Shown: positions 9,091 through 19,720 of the stretch, in pieces
How the letters are laid out: the number at the start of each line of letters is the position of its first letter
Numbering within the stretch: the stretch's first letter is position 1
Origin: Alcaligenes faecalis
Lineage (GTDB): Bacteria > Pseudomonadota > Gammaproteobacteria > Burkholderiales > Burkholderiaceae_B
Direction of reading: 5' to 3'
Assembly (NCBI RefSeq): GCF_009497775.1
Contig: NZ_CP031012.1
Coordinates: 1,178,001 to 1,242,000 of the forward strand
DNA: 64,000 bases
The notes under the pieces: model-generated
The model's input: only the letters and a program-made list of their open reading frames with translations
The model's database searches: none
What the model was told of the DNA's origin: nothing
Translations under genes and position numbers: made by a program

Positions 9091-10911
9091 ATGACTGATT
9101 CGCACGAGACGAACACAGCCTCCATGTCGGACGCCTCTGGCGCGGCCGACCCCAAGAATCCCCGCGCGAAGGGCCAAGGGCGCAAGCTGCGCACCCCGTT
9201 TCGCCGCCGTCGTGGCGACGCCACGCAAGAGTCGGCTCCCCGCCAGAATGAAGAGGCCCAGGCGGCCGCTCCTGGTGAAACCAAGGCCCGTCCGGCTCGC
9301 CCACAAAACAATCGACGCAAACCGGCACCTGCTGCTGGTGGCCGTCGCCAGGATGCACGCGGTGGTGCCAACAAGCGCCCAGGCAATGCTCAGGCCGCTC
9401 GTTTTTCGAACCCTGCTGATGATGCACCCGTTGTGATTCTGGATGGTGATGATGACATCGCATTCAGCCACCTGGACAAGCAAAGCCGTCTGTCGCAGCG
9501 CCTGGGTAAGTACATGGGCAGCGAGCTGGTGCAGCCCAAATTGCACAAGGTGCTGGCCGAAGCCGGTATCGGTTCGCGCCGCGATATGGAAGAACTGATC
9601 GTTGCAGGTCGCGTCTCCGTGAATGGCGAACCTGCTCATATCGGTCAACGTGTCAGTGCAGACGACAAGGTGCGTATCAATGGTCAACTGATCAATCGTG
9701 CCAACACCAAGCGTCCTCCGCGCGTGATTCTGTATCACAAACCGGCTGGCGAAATTGTCACGCACGACGACCCTGAAGGCCGTGCCACTGTGTTTGGTCG
9801 CCTGCCTTCCCTGAAAGTGGGCAAGTGGTTGTCTGTTGGTCGTCTGGATTTGAATACTGAAGGTTTGTTGATCTTCACGACATCGGGCGATATTGCCAAC
9901 CGCATGATGCATCCGCGCTACGGTGCCGAGCGTGAATACGCAGTACGTGTTCTGGGTGAGCTGAGCGAAGAGCAAATGCAGTCCATGCGCGATGGCGTGC
10001 AGCTGGAAGACGGTATGGCCAAGTTCGGCATGATCGAATTCCTGGGCGGCGAAGGCAGCAACCGTTGGTATCGCGTCACTATTCACGAAGGCCGTAACCG
10101 CGAAGTGCGTCGCATGTTTGAAGCCATGGGTGTGACGGTCAGCCGTTTGATCCGCACTCGCTTTGGTGATGTTGGTCTGCCTAAGAACTTGCGCCGTGGC
10201 CGTTGGGAAGAGCTGGATGCCGATGTGGTGATGGCATTCATGCTGCGCCTGGGTCTGGTGAAGGAATCGGATGATGAAGGCACTTTCCAGCGCCGCGAAC
10301 GTCAGCCTCTGTCTCACGACAGCGCCTTGCCTCCCGGCTTCGGTACGCTGGAGCACAATGGCCTGAGCGGTGCTCGCATGGGTCGTGGTGGTCGTGTGGC
10401 AGGTCGCGGTCGTTCCTCGAACAATGTGCGTGTGAACGAATCCGTCAGCGGCGCCTTGTTCATCAGCGGTGGTCTGGCCAATGGTCACCCCGATGGTGGT
10501 CGTCGTGAGCACGGTGGTCACGGACGTGGTGCCCCACGTGCCAGCCAGGGTGGCCGTGGTCAACAACGTGGTCGCTCGGCAGAAGGTCGTTCTTCGGAAG
10601 GCCGCAGCCATGAGGGTCGTCCACAGGAAGGTGCACGCGTGCACAATGGTCGCCGCCCAGCGCGTGGCGATCAGGCGCGCGGTGAGCAAGGTCGTGGTGA
10701 TCAGGCCCGTGGCGGTCACGCTCGCGGTGGCCAGGAAGGACGTGCTCCTTCGGCCCGTCGCGGTGCTTCCGATCGTGCCGGTGCGGGGCAAGCGCCCAAG
10801 GCTCATGTGAAGAAAACAACGGTGGTGCGCCGTGTCAGCCGTCGTGATGACGACTGGCAGCCAGCCAGCTCGGCAGCCCATGAATCCCACTTGGGACGCG
10901 GGCGCCGGTAA
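9091..10911 (+). CDS. rluB: 23S rRNA pseudouridine(2605) synthase RluB with long basic tails
   Basis: An S4-domain pseudouridine synthase of the RluB/RsuA family. A basic, Ala/Pro/Arg-rich N-terminal extension covers about residues 1-145. An S4 RNA-binding domain follows ([21 protein letters not shown], about 150-200), then the catalytic domain with [11 protein letters not shown], where Asp253 is the nucleophile. From about residue 400 to 606 the chain is almost entirely Gly, Arg, His, Gln and Ser with many RGG- and GRG-like units, probably an RNA-contacting disordered tail. RluB modifies 23S rRNA U2605. It follows scpB by 2 bp. Confidence 0.93.
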   Translation: MTDSHETNTASMSDASGAADPKNPRAKGQGRKLRTPFRRRRGDATQESAPRQNEEAQAAAPGETKARPARPQNNRRKPAPAAGGRRQDARGGANKRPGNAQAARFSNPADDAPVVILDGDDDIAFSHLDKQSRLSQRLGKYMGSELVQPKLHKVLAEAGIGSRRDMEELIVAGRVSVNGEPAHIGQRVSADDKVRINGQLINRANTKRPPRVILYHKPAGEIVTHDDPEGRATVFGRLPSLKVGKWLSVGRLDLNTEGLLIFTTSGDIANRMMHPRYGAEREYAVRVLGELSEEQMQSMRDGVQLEDGMAKFGMIEFLGGEGSNRWYRVTIHEGRNREVRRMFEAMGVTVSRLIRTRFGDVGLPKNLRRGRWEELDADVVMAFMLRLGLVKESDDEGTFQRRERQPLSHDSALPPGFGTLEHNGLSGARMGRGGRVAGRGRSSNNVRVNESVSGALFISGGLANGHPDGGRREHGGHGRGAPRASQGGRGQQRGRSAEGRSSEGRSHEGRPQEGARVHNGRRPARGDQARGEQGRGDQARGGHARGGQEGRAPSARRGASDRAGAGQAPKAHVKKTTVVRRVSRRDDDWQPASSAAHESHLGRGRR

Positions 10912-11234
10912 AGCCAAGTCGCACGGACTTTGAGTTTGTGGCTCGAACCCTGCGGTTCGGGCCTGTAAGGCCGTGTGAATGCACGTATTTTCCGGTTTTC
11001 TGGTAGAATATAGAACTTGGCTCAGAGACGTTTGTGTCGGCTGGGTCTTTTTTGATGCTGCGCGCCAGCGAATAGGGCGGTCTTTCAAGGCAAGGACCGC
11101 GTGGATCATCCGGTTCGGTTGCGCCTGCAACTTTCCCGATTTGACGTTGGCAATGCGCAAGACCAGGGCCCGCTTGACTCTCAAGTGTGCATGGTGACCA
11201 TGGGCTGGCGTACAGCCCATTTTTTTTGGATTTT
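10912..11234 (+). promoter_or_regulatory. Structured leader of the rimP-nusA-infB operon with terminal attenuator-like hairpin
   Basis: A 323-bp region without a supported gene. After rluB come CGAACC/GGTTCG and GGCC/GGCC hairpins without a U-run. A -10-like TAGAAT lies at 11004-11009, with no convincing -35. Downstream is a GCGGTC/GACCGC hairpin near 11080-11100. The leader ends in a perfect stem ATGGGCTG/CAGCCCAT (11200-11207 and 11213-11220) with seven T's (11221-11227), a textbook intrinsic terminator ending 7 bases before the rimP ATG. No promoter could fit between it and rimP, so the operon must be read through it. The Rfam rimP leader of gammaproteobacteria is a known parallel. Confidence 0.7.
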
Positions 11235-11726
11235 ATGGCAGACATTCTAGCTTTGGCACAAGAGACCCTGGCGGGTACCGAGTACGAACTGGTGGACGTG
11301 GAGCGTGCGCCGCTGGGCTTGTTACGCATCATTATCGATCACCCGGAAGGGGTGCGTATCGAACACTGTGAATGGGTGTCTAAACAATTGTCGCGCGTTT
11401 TCGAAGTGGAAAACGTGGACTACAACCGCATGGAAGTGACCTCGCCGGGGGTGGATCGCCCTTTGCTGCGCATTGGCGATTACGTCCGTTTTGCGGGCAG
11501 TCGGGTGCAGGTGCGCCTGCACGAAGCACTCGATAATCGGAAAGTGTTTGTGGGTACGCTCCACGCTCCCGAAGGGGCGCTACCGGCTAGTGTTCCGCTG
11601 GATACCGTTTTTAGGCTGGAACTGGACGAAGCATCGGGCAAGCTGACGCAGGTCGAATTCACCTATGACCAGGTGGATCGTGCCAAATTGGATCCCGTTC
11701 TTGATTTCAAGGGTAAGAAGCGATGA
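11235..11726 (+). CDS. rimP: Ribosome maturation factor RimP
   Basis: A 163-residue RimP, needed for 30S subunit maturation. The N-terminal alpha/beta domain carries the family pattern [19 protein letters not shown] and [19 protein letters not shown], and the segment [11 protein letters not shown] is diagnostic. The ATG at 11235 is preferred; its only ribosome site is a weak GGA at 11228-11230 directly after a terminator's T-run. A GTG start at 11187 would add 16 residues encoded by that hairpin and is less likely. The stop overlaps the nusA start by 4 bp (ATGA). Confidence 0.95.
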   Translation: MADILALAQETLAGTEYELVDVERAPLGLLRIIIDHPEGVRIEHCEWVSKQLSRVFEVENVDYNRMEVTSPGVDRPLLRIGDYVRFAGSRVQVRLHEALDNRKVFVGTLHAPEGALPASVPLDTVFRLELDEASGKLTQVEFTYDQVDRAKLDPVLDFKGKKR

Positions 11727-13207
11727 GTCGCGAAATTCTATTGCTGGTCGATGCGCTGGCGCGTGAAAAATCCGTAGCGCGTGATGTCGTGTTCACCGCG
11801 CTCGAAAGCGCTTTGGCCTCGGCCATGAAAAAGCGCTTCAAAGAAGATGTCGATATCCGTGTGGAAATCGACAGGGAAACCGGCGCCCATGAAGGGTTCC
11901 GGCGCTGGCTGGTCGTGCCCGATGAGGCCGGCCTGCAAGAGCCCGATAAACAGGAAATGTTGTCTGACGCCCAGGAAATCGATCCCGAGTTGCAAGTGGA
12001 CGATTACATCGAAGAGCCGCTCGAGCCTATCGAGTTCGGTCGTATCGGTGCCCAGGCGGCCAAGCAAGCCATTTTGCAAAAGATCCGCGACGCCGAGCGC
12101 GAGCAGGTTCTGAACGACTTCCTGGAACGTGGTGAAACCATTGTTTCCGGTACGGTCAAGCGCATGGATAAGGGCGATGCCATTATCGAAATGGGCAAGA
12201 TCGAAGCGCGTCTGCCTCGTTCGGAAATGATCCCCAAGGAAAATATCCGCGTGGGCGATCGTGTTCGTGCCTGGGTACAGAAAGTGGATTATGCCGCTCG
12301 TGGCCAACAGGTCATCCTGTCGCGTACCGCTCCTGACTTTATTAAAGAACTGTTCGAGAACGAAGTACCCGAGATCGAACAGGGTCTGCTGGAAATCAAG
12401 GCGGCTGCCCGTGATGCGGGTGTGCGTGCCAAGATCGCTGTTATTGCTTACGACAAGCGTATCGATCCTATTGGTACTTGCGTGGGCATGCGTGGTTCGC
12501 GCGTTACTGCGGTGCGCAACGAACTGGGCGGCGAGCAGGTCGATATCGTGTTGTGGGCCGACGATCCGGCCGAATTCGTGATCGGTGCTCTGGCTCCGGC
12601 ACACGTCGAGTCCATTCTGGTGGACGAAGACAAGCACGCCATGGACGTGGTGGTAGACGAAGAAAACCTGCCCAAGGCGATTGGTTCGCGTGGTCAGAAC
12701 GTGCGTCTGGCGTCGGAATTGACCGGCTGGCAGATCAACATCATGACACCGGAAGAAAGCCGCAACCGTCAGGACGAAGAGCGCGAAGAATTGCGCGCTA
12801 CCTTCATGTCCCGTCTGGATGTGGACGAAGCCGTGGCCGATATTCTGATCGACGAAGGGTTTACCGGTCTGGAAGAAATCGCTTATGTGCCCATGCAGGA
12901 ATTGCAGGACATCGAAGCCTTTGACGAAGAAACCGTCAACGAGCTGCGTGCCCGCGCCCGTAACGCACTGCTGAGCGAGGCCATCGCCAAGGAAGAATTG
13001 GTACAGACCGCGGTCAAGGAACTGGCAGGAGTCGAGGGCATGACGCCCGAGCTGATCGCCGTACTGGCCGAAAACGAGATTACAACGCTGGATGAACTGG
13101 CGGAACTGGCAACGGACGAACTGTCCGAGATGACCGGCCTGGCGCAAGATGCGGCCAGCGATCTGATCATGCGTGCCCGTGCCCACTGGTTTGACGACGA
13201 GGCCTGA
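11723..13207 (+). CDS. nusA: Transcription termination/antitermination factor NusA
   Basis: A 494-residue NusA of the proteobacterial type. Domains in order: the RNA-polymerase-binding N-terminal domain (1 to about 125), S1 (about 135-200; [22 protein letters not shown]), KH1 ([18 protein letters not shown] block near 250), KH2 ([18 protein letters not shown] near 315), and two C-terminal helix-hairpin-helix acidic repeats (about 360-494). NusA modulates pausing, intrinsic termination and antitermination. In E. coli it participates in control of its own operon, which fits the terminator-like leader before rimP. Coupled to rimP by ATGA. Confidence 0.97.
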   Translation: MSREILLLVDALAREKSVARDVVFTALESALASAMKKRFKEDVDIRVEIDRETGAHEGFRRWLVVPDEAGLQEPDKQEMLSDAQEIDPELQVDDYIEEPLEPIEFGRIGAQAAKQAILQKIRDAEREQVLNDFLERGETIVSGTVKRMDKGDAIIEMGKIEARLPRSEMIPKENIRVGDRVRAWVQKVDYAARGQQVILSRTAPDFIKELFENEVPEIEQGLLEIKAAARDAGVRAKIAVIAYDKRIDPIGTCVGMRGSRVTAVRNELGGEQVDIVLWADDPAEFVIGALAPAHVESILVDEDKHAMDVVVDEENLPKAIGSRGQNVRLASELTGWQINIMTPEESRNRQDEEREELRATFMSRLDVDEAVADILIDEGFTGLEEIAYVPMQELQDIEAFDEETVNELRARARNALLSEAIAKEELVQTAVKELAGVEGMTPELIAVLAENEITTLDELAELATDELSEMTGLAQDAASDLIMRARAHWFDDEA

Positions 13208-13274
13208 TATGTCTAGCTAGGTCCCGCGCGTTGTATTCATTAAGAATAGTTGTAGTAAAGCAAGAGAGAGTCGA

Positions 13275-16200
13275 ATGTCGAGTAACACTGTCGCCCAGTT
13301 CGCTCAAGAACTGAAAATGCCTGCGAATGTTCTGCTGGAGCAGTTGCGTAGCGCAGGTATTGAGCTCAAATCAGTTGATGACGCCATCACTGATTCGGAT
13401 AAGGCGAAGCTGCTTGAATCGTTGCGCCGCTCGCACGGCAGTCAGGAAGGCAACAAGATCACCCTGACTCGCCGTCAAACATCGGAGATCCGTCAGGATG
13501 ACGGGTCGGGTCGCTCCCGCACGATTCAGGTGGAAACACGCAAGAAACGCGTGTTTGTAAAGCGTGATCCCTCCGAGCTGGTGGCAGAAGCCAATGCGGC
13601 ATTGGCACAGGAAAATGCAAAGGAGCAAGCTGCTCAGGCCCAAGCGGCCAATCAGGAAAAACCGGCTGTTGAACAGGCGCCTGCCGCGCCTGTCAGCGAG
13701 CCCGTCGCTCCTGTGGCAGCCGCTCCTGAAGCGCCTGTGAAAGAGCAAGCCCCTGTGGAGTCCAAGCCTGAGCCCAAGCCAGAGCCTGAACCCGAAGTGG
13801 TCGCTGCTCCCGAGCCGACTCCTGTTGCTGAGCCCACGCCCGAACCTGCTGCTCCTGCAGAGCCCGTTGTGGCTGCCCAGGAAGATACAAAGAAACCCGA
13901 GCCTCAGCCCGAGGAACAAGCACCTGCTGCAACGGAACCTTCCGAAGCCGCGGCAGCGCCTGTTCAGGAAAAGGCCGAATCGGCTCCCTCTCCTACGGCC
14001 CAAGAAAAGCCCGTGGAACCTACTAAATCTGTAAACGACGCCCGTCAAGCTAACTCTGTGAATAAAAATCAGCACCCTCAAGGGACTAAAACGCCCACTT
14101 CGACTGGAAAACCTCGGGATATGGCCGCCAACAGCCAGCGCCGTGCAGTGCGTGGCCCGGTGATTCCTCCTGTTGCCGCCGATGTGGAGCAAGACCAGGA
14201 TCGTGATCGCGCCCGCAAGGCCGCAGAGGCGGAAGCCGCTGCTCTGCGCGATATGTTGAACCGTCCTCGTAAAGTCTTGCGTGCTCCCGAGCCGGAAGCT
14301 GATAGCAAGGCAGGTGCCAAGGGCGCTCAGAAGAAAGACGCCAAAGGCTCCAAGACCGACAAGGCTCCGGGCAAACCCGTCAAGACCGACAGCACTCCTG
14401 GCTGGACCAGCGATGCCAGCCGCAAGAAGCAGCCTTCCAAGGCTGATGTGGCTTCCGCCGGTGCCGGTGGTGGTCGTGAAGGCTGGAAGGCCAATGCCAA
14501 GGCCGGTCGTGGCAAGGGTGGCCGTGGTGGCCGCAATGCTCAGGCCGAGCGTCGCGAACCACAAGTAGCCGAATTCATTGCCCGTGAAGTGCACGTGCCT
14601 GAAACCATTTCGGTCAGCGATCTGGCTCACCGTATGGCCGTCAAGGCTGCCGAGGTGATCAAGCACCTGATGAAGCTGGGTCAGATGGTTACCATCAACC
14701 AGGTGCTGGATCAGGAAACGGCCATGATTCTGGTCGAAGAGCTGGGTCACAAGGCGATTGCCGCCAAGCTGGACGATCCTGAAGCCTTCCTGGTGGATAC
14801 GGATGCTCAGAACGATGCCGAACTGAAGCCACGTGCCCCAGTGGTAACCGTGATGGGTCACGTTGACCACGGTAAAACTTCGCTGCTGGACTACATCCGT
14901 CGCGCCAAGATCGCGTCGGGCGAGGCCGGTGGTATTACGCAGCACATCGGTGCTTACAACGTCAAGACAGCACGCGGCACCGCTACGTTCCTGGACACCC
15001 CCGGTCACGAAGCCTTTACGGCCATGCGTGCTCGCGGTACCAAAGCCACTGACGTGGTGATTCTGGTGGTGGCCTCCGATGACGGCGTGATGCCTCAGAC
15101 TCGTGAAGCCATTCACCATGCTCGCGCTGCTGGCGTACCGCTGGTGGTGGCGATCAACAAGATTGATAAACCTGAAGCGAACCCAGAGCGCGTCAAGCAG
15201 GAACTGGTAGCCGAAGAAGTGGTGCCTGAAGAATACGGTGGCGATGTGCCCTTTATTCCTGTGTCGGCCAAGACCGGCCAGGGCATCGACGAATTGCTGG
15301 AAAACGTGCTGCTGCAAGCCGAAATGTTGGAGTTGAAAGCTCCGGTTGACGCACCTGCCAAGGGTACGGTTATTGAAGCCCGTCTGGACAAGGGCCGCGG
15401 TCCTGTGGCCACCATTCTGGTTCAAAGCGGTACCTTGAACCGTGGCGACAGCGTGCTGGTTGGCGCCTCTTTCGGTCGTGTTCGCGCCATGCTGAATGAA
15501 ACCGGCAAGTCGCTGAGCTCGGCTGGTCCGTCGATCCCGGTGGAAATCCAGGGTCTGACCGAAGTGCCTGCCGCTGGTGACGAACTGGTTGTGATGGCTG
15601 ACGAGCGTAAAGCCCGTGAAATCGCCCTGTTCCGCCAAGGCAAGTTCCGTGATGTGAAACTGTCGCGTCAACAGGCCGCCAAGCTGGAGTCCATGTTCGA
15701 CAACCTGGGCGAAGGCATGCAAACCTTGTCGCTCATCATCAAGACCGACGTACAGGGTTCGCAAGAAGCGCTGGTGCAGTCGCTGGTCAAGTTGTCTACC
15801 GACGAAGTGCGCGTGGTGGTTGTACACGCTGCCGTGGGTGGCATCTCCGAGAGCGACGTCAACCTGGCTATCGCGTCCAACGCGGTGGTGATCGGCTTTA
15901 ACGTCCGTGCCGAGCAAAGCGCCAAGAAACTGGCCGAAGCCAATGGCATTGATCTGCGTTACTACAACATCATTTACGATGCGGTCGACGAGGTCAAAGC
16001 GGCTCTGTCCGGCATGCTGGCTCCTGAACAGCGCGAAGAAGTCATCGGTATGGTTGAAATTCGCGAAGTCTACAACGTGTCACGTATTGGTAACATCGCC
16101 GGGTGTATGGTTACCGAAGGCGTGGTCCGTCGCGACTCGCAAGTTCGCCTGCTGCGCAACAACGTCGTGCATTGGAGTGGCTACCTGGAGTCCCTGCGCC

Positions 16201-16331
16201 GCTTCAAGGACGATGCCAAGGAAGTGCGTTCCGGCTTCGATTGCGGTATCACGCTGCGCGGCAACAACGACATCCAAGTGGGCGACCAGCTTGAGATCTT
16301 CGAGATCAAAGAGATCGCCCGGACACTGTAA
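13275..16331 (+). CDS. infB: Translation initiation factor IF-2
   Basis: A 1018-residue IF-2. The N-terminal IF2_N motif ([22 protein letters not shown]) is followed by a long Ala/Glu/Pro-rich linker (about 110-290) and a basic Gly/Lys stretch near 350-430. A second IF2_N domain lies at about 440-500, then the GTPase domain with GHVDHGKT at 528-535, [15 protein letters not shown] and NKIDK, and finally domains II-IV. IF-2 places initiator tRNA on the 30S subunit; two genes for that tRNA lie about 5 kb upstream. The 67-bp gap after nusA shows no terminator. Confidence 0.97.
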   Translation: MSSNTVAQFAQELKMPANVLLEQLRSAGIELKSVDDAITDSDKAKLLESLRRSHGSQEGNKITLTRRQTSEIRQDDGSGRSRTIQVETRKKRVFVKRDPSELVAEANAALAQENAKEQAAQAQAANQEKPAVEQAPAAPVSEPVAPVAAAPEAPVKEQAPVESKPEPKPEPEPEVVAAPEPTPVAEPTPEPAAPAEPVVAAQEDTKKPEPQPEEQAPAATEPSEAAAAPVQEKAESAPSPTAQEKPVEPTKSVNDARQANSVNKNQHPQGTKTPTSTGKPRDMAANSQRRAVRGPVIPPVAADVEQDQDRDRARKAAEAEAAALRDMLNRPRKVLRAPEPEADSKAGAKGAQKKDAKGSKTDKAPGKPVKTDSTPGWTSDASRKKQPSKADVASAGAGGGREGWKANAKAGRGKGGRGGRNAQAERREPQVAEFIAREVHVPETISVSDLAHRMAVKAAEVIKHLMKLGQMVTINQVLDQETAMILVEELGHKAIAAKLDDPEAFLVDTDAQNDAELKPRAPVVTVMGHVDHGKTSLLDYIRRAKIASGEAGGITQHIGAYNVKTARGTATFLDTPGHEAFTAMRARGTKATDVVILVVASDDGVMPQTREAIHHARAAGVPLVVAINKIDKPEANPERVKQELVAEEVVPEEYGGDVPFIPVSAKTGQGIDELLENVLLQAEMLELKAPVDAPAKGTVIEARLDKGRGPVATILVQSGTLNRGDSVLVGASFGRVRAMLNETGKSLSSAGPSIPVEIQGLTEVPAAGDELVVMADERKAREIALFRQGKFRDVKLSRQQAAKLESMFDNLGEGMQTLSLIIKTDVQGSQEALVQSLVKLSTDEVRVVVVHAAVGGISESDVNLAIASNAVVIGFNVRAEQSAKKLAEANGIDLRYYNIIYDAVDEVKAALSGMLAPEQREEVIGMVEIREVYNVSRIGNIAGCMVTEGVVRRDSQVRLLRNNVVHWSGYLESLRRFKDDAKEVRSGFDCGITLRGNNDIQVGDQLEIFEIKEIARTL

Positions 16332-16334
16332 TTT

Positions 16335-16748
16335 ATGGCACGACACAAGTCCAAACCAAACCCAGGGCGCAATCTGCGCCTGGCCGACCAGATCCAGAAG
16401 GATCTGGCGGTCCTGATCCAGCGCGAGATCGACATGACCCGCGCTGGTCTGATCACCTTGACCGGCGTGGAATTGTCTCCCGACTACGCTCACGCCAAAG
16501 TGTATTACTCGGTGCTGGGCGCCGAGCCCGAAGTCGCCCAGGCGGCTTTGACCGAGAAGGCCGGCTGGTTGCACTCGCTGCTGTTCAAGCTGCTGCATAT
16601 CCATACCGTTCCGACTCTGCATTTTCATCACGACCGACAGTTGGAACGCGGCATGGAGCTCTCCAAGCTCATCGACAGCGCCAACCAGGCCGATAGCGAA
16701 TTGACTGGCTCTGCGTCCAAATCGGACGAGCCAGACGAACAGCCCTGA
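16335..16748 (+). CDS. rbfA: 30S ribosome-binding factor RbfA
   Basis: A 137-residue cold-shock ribosome assembly factor that binds 16S rRNA helix 1 during 30S maturation. The KH-like fold is recognised by [21 protein letters not shown] near the N-terminus and by [16 protein letters not shown]. The tail of about 20 residues is acidic and Ser-rich. It starts 3 bp after infB and precedes truB by 33 bp, the standard gene order. Confidence 0.95.
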   Translation: MARHKSKPNPGRNLRLADQIQKDLAVLIQREIDMTRAGLITLTGVELSPDYAHAKVYYSVLGAEPEVAQAALTEKAGWLHSLLFKLLHIHTVPTLHFHHDRQLERGMELSKLIDSANQADSELTGSASKSDEPDEQP

Positions 16749-16781
16749 CGCGGCTGTTGTTTCTTCACGGATTGACACACG

Positions 16782-17534
16782 ATGGCTACGCGAAAACGCG
16801 GGCAGTTGATTGACGGTGTGCTGCTACTGGACAAGTCCGACGGAATGTCCAGCAACCACGCCTTGCAGCGTGCTCGCCGCACTCTGGATGCCCGCAAAGC
16901 TGGCCATACTGGAACCCTGGACCCGTTTGCAACGGGCCTGCTGGTTTGCTGTTTTGGCCGGGCTACCAAGATTTCCGCCACGATGCTGGAAGCAGACAAA
17001 GCCTATGAAGCTACCTTGCAGTTTGGACAGGAAACCGATTCAGGTGACTTGACCGGCAATGTGGTGTCCCAGGCTCCGGCAGATTTTGCCGGTGTCACCC
17101 TCGAGGCGCTGGAAGCAGTACTACCTGCTTTCCGAGGACCCATTACCCAGGTGCCGCCCATGTATTCCGCGCTCAAGCGCGATGGCAAGCCCCTGTATGA
17201 ATATGCCCGTCAGGGTATAGAGCTGGAACGTGAGGCACGACATCTCGTGATTCACGATTTGCAGGTGCAAGACTTTACGCCGCAATCGGCGCGTTTGTTT
17301 GTACGTTGCAGCAAGGGAACCTATATCCGGACCCTGGCGCAAGACATTGGACGTGCTCTGGGGTGTTTTGCCCATCTGACGGCCTTGCGCCGGACAGAGT
17401 TAGGACCTTTTCATATCGACGACGCCTACACCCTGGACGGGTTGCAGGCGATGGAAGACCCGATGTCGGCCTTGCTGGCCATCGAGAGCTTGCCTACCGA
17501 GATTTTGCCCAAAAAACTTCAATCAGAAGGATGA
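16782..17534 (+). CDS. truB: tRNA pseudouridine(55) synthase TruB
   Basis: Modifies U55 in the T-arm of tRNAs. The catalytic motif GHTGTLDPFATGLL holds Asp47. The segments QVPPMYSALKRDGKPLYEYAR and RCSKGTYIRTLAQDIGRALG are family signatures. At 250 residues it is shorter than E. coli TruB (314); the C-terminal PUA domain seems reduced to a short helix-rich end, which is common in this group. It is followed 3 bp later by typA. Confidence 0.95.
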   Translation: MATRKRGQLIDGVLLLDKSDGMSSNHALQRARRTLDARKAGHTGTLDPFATGLLVCCFGRATKISATMLEADKAYEATLQFGQETDSGDLTGNVVSQAPADFAGVTLEALEAVLPAFRGPITQVPPMYSALKRDGKPLYEYARQGIELEREARHLVIHDLQVQDFTPQSARLFVRCSKGTYIRTLAQDIGRALGCFAHLTALRRTELGPFHIDDAYTLDGLQAMEDPMSALLAIESLPTEILPKKLQSEG

Positions 17535-17537
17535 GTT

Positions 17538-19355
17538 ATGAGACGCGCATTGCGCAATGTGGCCATTATTGCCCACGTTGACCACGGGAAGACCACCCTG
17601 GTCGATCAATTGTTGAGACAGGCAGGTACGTTCCGTGACAACGAACATATCTCCGAACGTGTCATGGACTCGGGCGATATCGAGAAAGAACGCGGTATTA
17701 CCATTCTGGCGAAGAACTGTGCCGTCGAATACGAAGGCACCCACATCAACATTATCGACACCCCCGGTCACGCCGACTTCGGTGGTGAGGTCGAGCGCGT
17801 GCTGTCCATGGTTGACGGCGTGCTGTTGCTGGTGGACGCGGTTGAAGGCCCCATGCCTCAAACCCGTTTCGTGACTCGTAAAGCCCTGGAACTGGGTCTG
17901 CGTCCGATTGTGGTGGTCAACAAGGTTGACCGTCCCGGCGCCCGTCCTGACTTCGCGATCAACGCCACATTCGACTTGTTCGACAAACTGGGCGCAACCG
18001 ACGAACAGCTGGACTTCCCCATCATTTACGCATCGGGTCTGTCGGGCTACGCCGGTTTGACCGAAGACGTGCGTGAAGGCGATATGCGTCCTTTGTTCGA
18101 CGCGATCCTGGAGCACGTGCCCCAGCGTGAAGACGACGTCAACGCACCTTTGCAGTTGCAGATCTGTTCCCTGGACTACAGCTCCTACGTGGGCAAGATC
18201 GGTGTAGGCCGTGTGAACCGTGGTCGCGTGCGCGCTGCCCAGGACGTGGTCGTGAAATTTGGTCCGGATGGCGAAGTCATCAAGGGCCGCATCAACCAGG
18301 TTCTGAAGTTCAAGGGTCTGGAGCGTGTGTCGGTAGATGAAGCCGAAGCCGGTGACATCGTGCTGATCAACGGTATTGAAGAGCTGGGCATTGGTTGCAC
18401 GGTAACCGATCCTGCTCACCAGGAAGCTCTGCCTTTGCTGCGCATTGACGAGCCTACCCTGACCATGAACTTCATGGTGAACACCTCGCCTCTGGCTGGC
18501 CGTGAAGGCAAATTCGTGACCAGTCGTCAGCTGCGCGATCGTCTGGACCGCGAACTGAAATCCAACGTGGCTTTGCGTGTTAACGAAACCGACGACGACA
18601 CCGTGTTTGAAGTGTGCGGTCGCGGTGAATTGCACCTGACCATTCTGATCGAAAACATGCGTCGTGAAGGCTACGAAATGGCCGTATCGCGTCCACGCGT
18701 GCTGATTCGTGAAGAGAACGGCGTCAAGATGGAACCCTACGAGCAACTGACCGTGGACGTCGAAGACGGCCACCAAGGTGGCGTGATGGAAGAACTGGGT
18801 CGCCGTCGTGGTGACTTGCAGGATATGGTTGCCGATGGCCGTGGTCGTACACGCCTGGAATACCGTATTCCCGCTCGCGGCCTGATCGGCTTCCAGGGCG
18901 AGTTCATGACCCTGACACGCGGTACCGGCCTGATGAGCCACACCTTTGACGAGTTCCGCCCCATGCGTGAAGGCACGGTTGGCGAGCGTCGTAACGGCGT
19001 GCTGATCAGCCAGGACGACGGTGATGCCGTGGCCTACGCGCTGTGGAAGCTGCAGGATCGCGGTCGCATGTTTGTGTCCCCTGGTGATGCGCTGTACGAA
19101 GGCATGATCATCGGTATTCACAGCCGCGACAACGACCTGGTGGTTAACCCCATCAAGGAAAAGAAACTGACCAACGTGCGTGCTTCCGGTAAGGACGAGC
19201 ACATTGATCTGGTTCCACCTATCCGTATGAGCCTGGAATACGCTGTGGACTTCCTGGACGACGACGAGCTGGTTGAAGTGACTCCCAAGTCCATTCGCCT
19301 GCGCAAGCGTTACCTGAAAGAACACGAGCGCCGTCGCAGCCAACGCGAAGGTTAA
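17538..19355 (+). CDS. typA: Ribosome-associated GTPase TypA/BipA
   Basis: A translational GTPase of the EF-G/LepA class that acts in ribosome assembly and stress adaptation. Length 605 is standard. GTPase motifs are [15 protein letters not shown] at the N-terminus, [14 protein letters not shown] and [11 protein letters not shown]. Then come domain II, the EF-G-like III and V domains ([20 protein letters not shown]), and the BipA-specific C-terminal part ([19 protein letters not shown]). It is the last gene of the rimP run and is closed by a strong terminator at 19377. Confidence 0.97.
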   Translation: MRRALRNVAIIAHVDHGKTTLVDQLLRQAGTFRDNEHISERVMDSGDIEKERGITILAKNCAVEYEGTHINIIDTPGHADFGGEVERVLSMVDGVLLLVDAVEGPMPQTRFVTRKALELGLRPIVVVNKVDRPGARPDFAINATFDLFDKLGATDEQLDFPIIYASGLSGYAGLTEDVREGDMRPLFDAILEHVPQREDDVNAPLQLQICSLDYSSYVGKIGVGRVNRGRVRAAQDVVVKFGPDGEVIKGRINQVLKFKGLERVSVDEAEAGDIVLINGIEELGIGCTVTDPAHQEALPLLRIDEPTLTMNFMVNTSPLAGREGKFVTSRQLRDRLDRELKSNVALRVNETDDDTVFEVCGRGELHLTILIENMRREGYEMAVSRPRVLIREENGVKMEPYEQLTVDVEDGHQGGVMEELGRRRGDLQDMVADGRGRTRLEYRIPARGLIGFQGEFMTLTRGTGLMSHTFDEFRPMREGTVGERRNGVLISQDDGDAVAYALWKLQDRGRMFVSPGDALYEGMIIGIHSRDNDLVVNPIKEKKLTNVRASGKDEHIDLVPPIRMSLEYAVDFLDDDELVEVTPKSIRLRKRYLKEHERRRSQREG

Positions 19356-19376
19356 TCCTTCGGGTTTAGCGATACG

Positions 19377-19409
19377 AGAAAACGCCTGCTTGATGCAGGC
19401 GTTTTTTTT
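19377..19409 (+). terminator. Intrinsic terminator of the rimP-typA operon
   Basis: Perfect stem AACGCCTGC/GCAGGCGTT (19381-19389 and 19395-19403), loop TTGAT, then six further T's. Confidence 0.9.
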
Positions 19410-19720
19410 ATCTTATATTGTCAGGGTCAGGCCAGATTTGAAGAAATTATAAAAAAGCTGGGGTGTAGGTTTAATTACCCCCAGCTTGATTTTTTAAAAT
19501 CAGCAGAGGGTGTGAGATAAATAAAATTGATTAAGCAGCTTATCAAAAAAGACGCAGCTGTTTTAATTTTGGCTTAATACCTGTTTGATACGAACTGGCT
19601 GGACACATTACCAAGCTCGCTTTGCGAAGTCTCAGTTATTGCTGTGCAGGATCTTGTTTTAACTGAATTTTTAGTGATTCAGGATGCTCTGCGCAGTTTC
19701 CCCCTTTCAGGAGAATACTG
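19410..19720 (+). other. 311-bp AT-rich spacer with a second terminator-like hairpin
   Basis: No gene is visible. A perfect 9-bp stem AAGCTGGGG/CCCCAGCTT (19455-19463 and 19479-19487) is flanked by an A-run before it and GATTTTTT after it, so it could terminate on either strand and back up the typA terminator. The remaining stretch is AT-rich and must hold the promoter of the flavoprotein gene at 19721, but no hexamer pair stands out. Confidence 0.6.

Noticed and set aside
13371..15917. An 848-residue minus-strand open frame inside infB
   Set aside because: A shadow of the GC-rich infB codons. infB has complete IF-2 domains. The same applies to the 711-residue minus frame at 9085-11220 over rluB.
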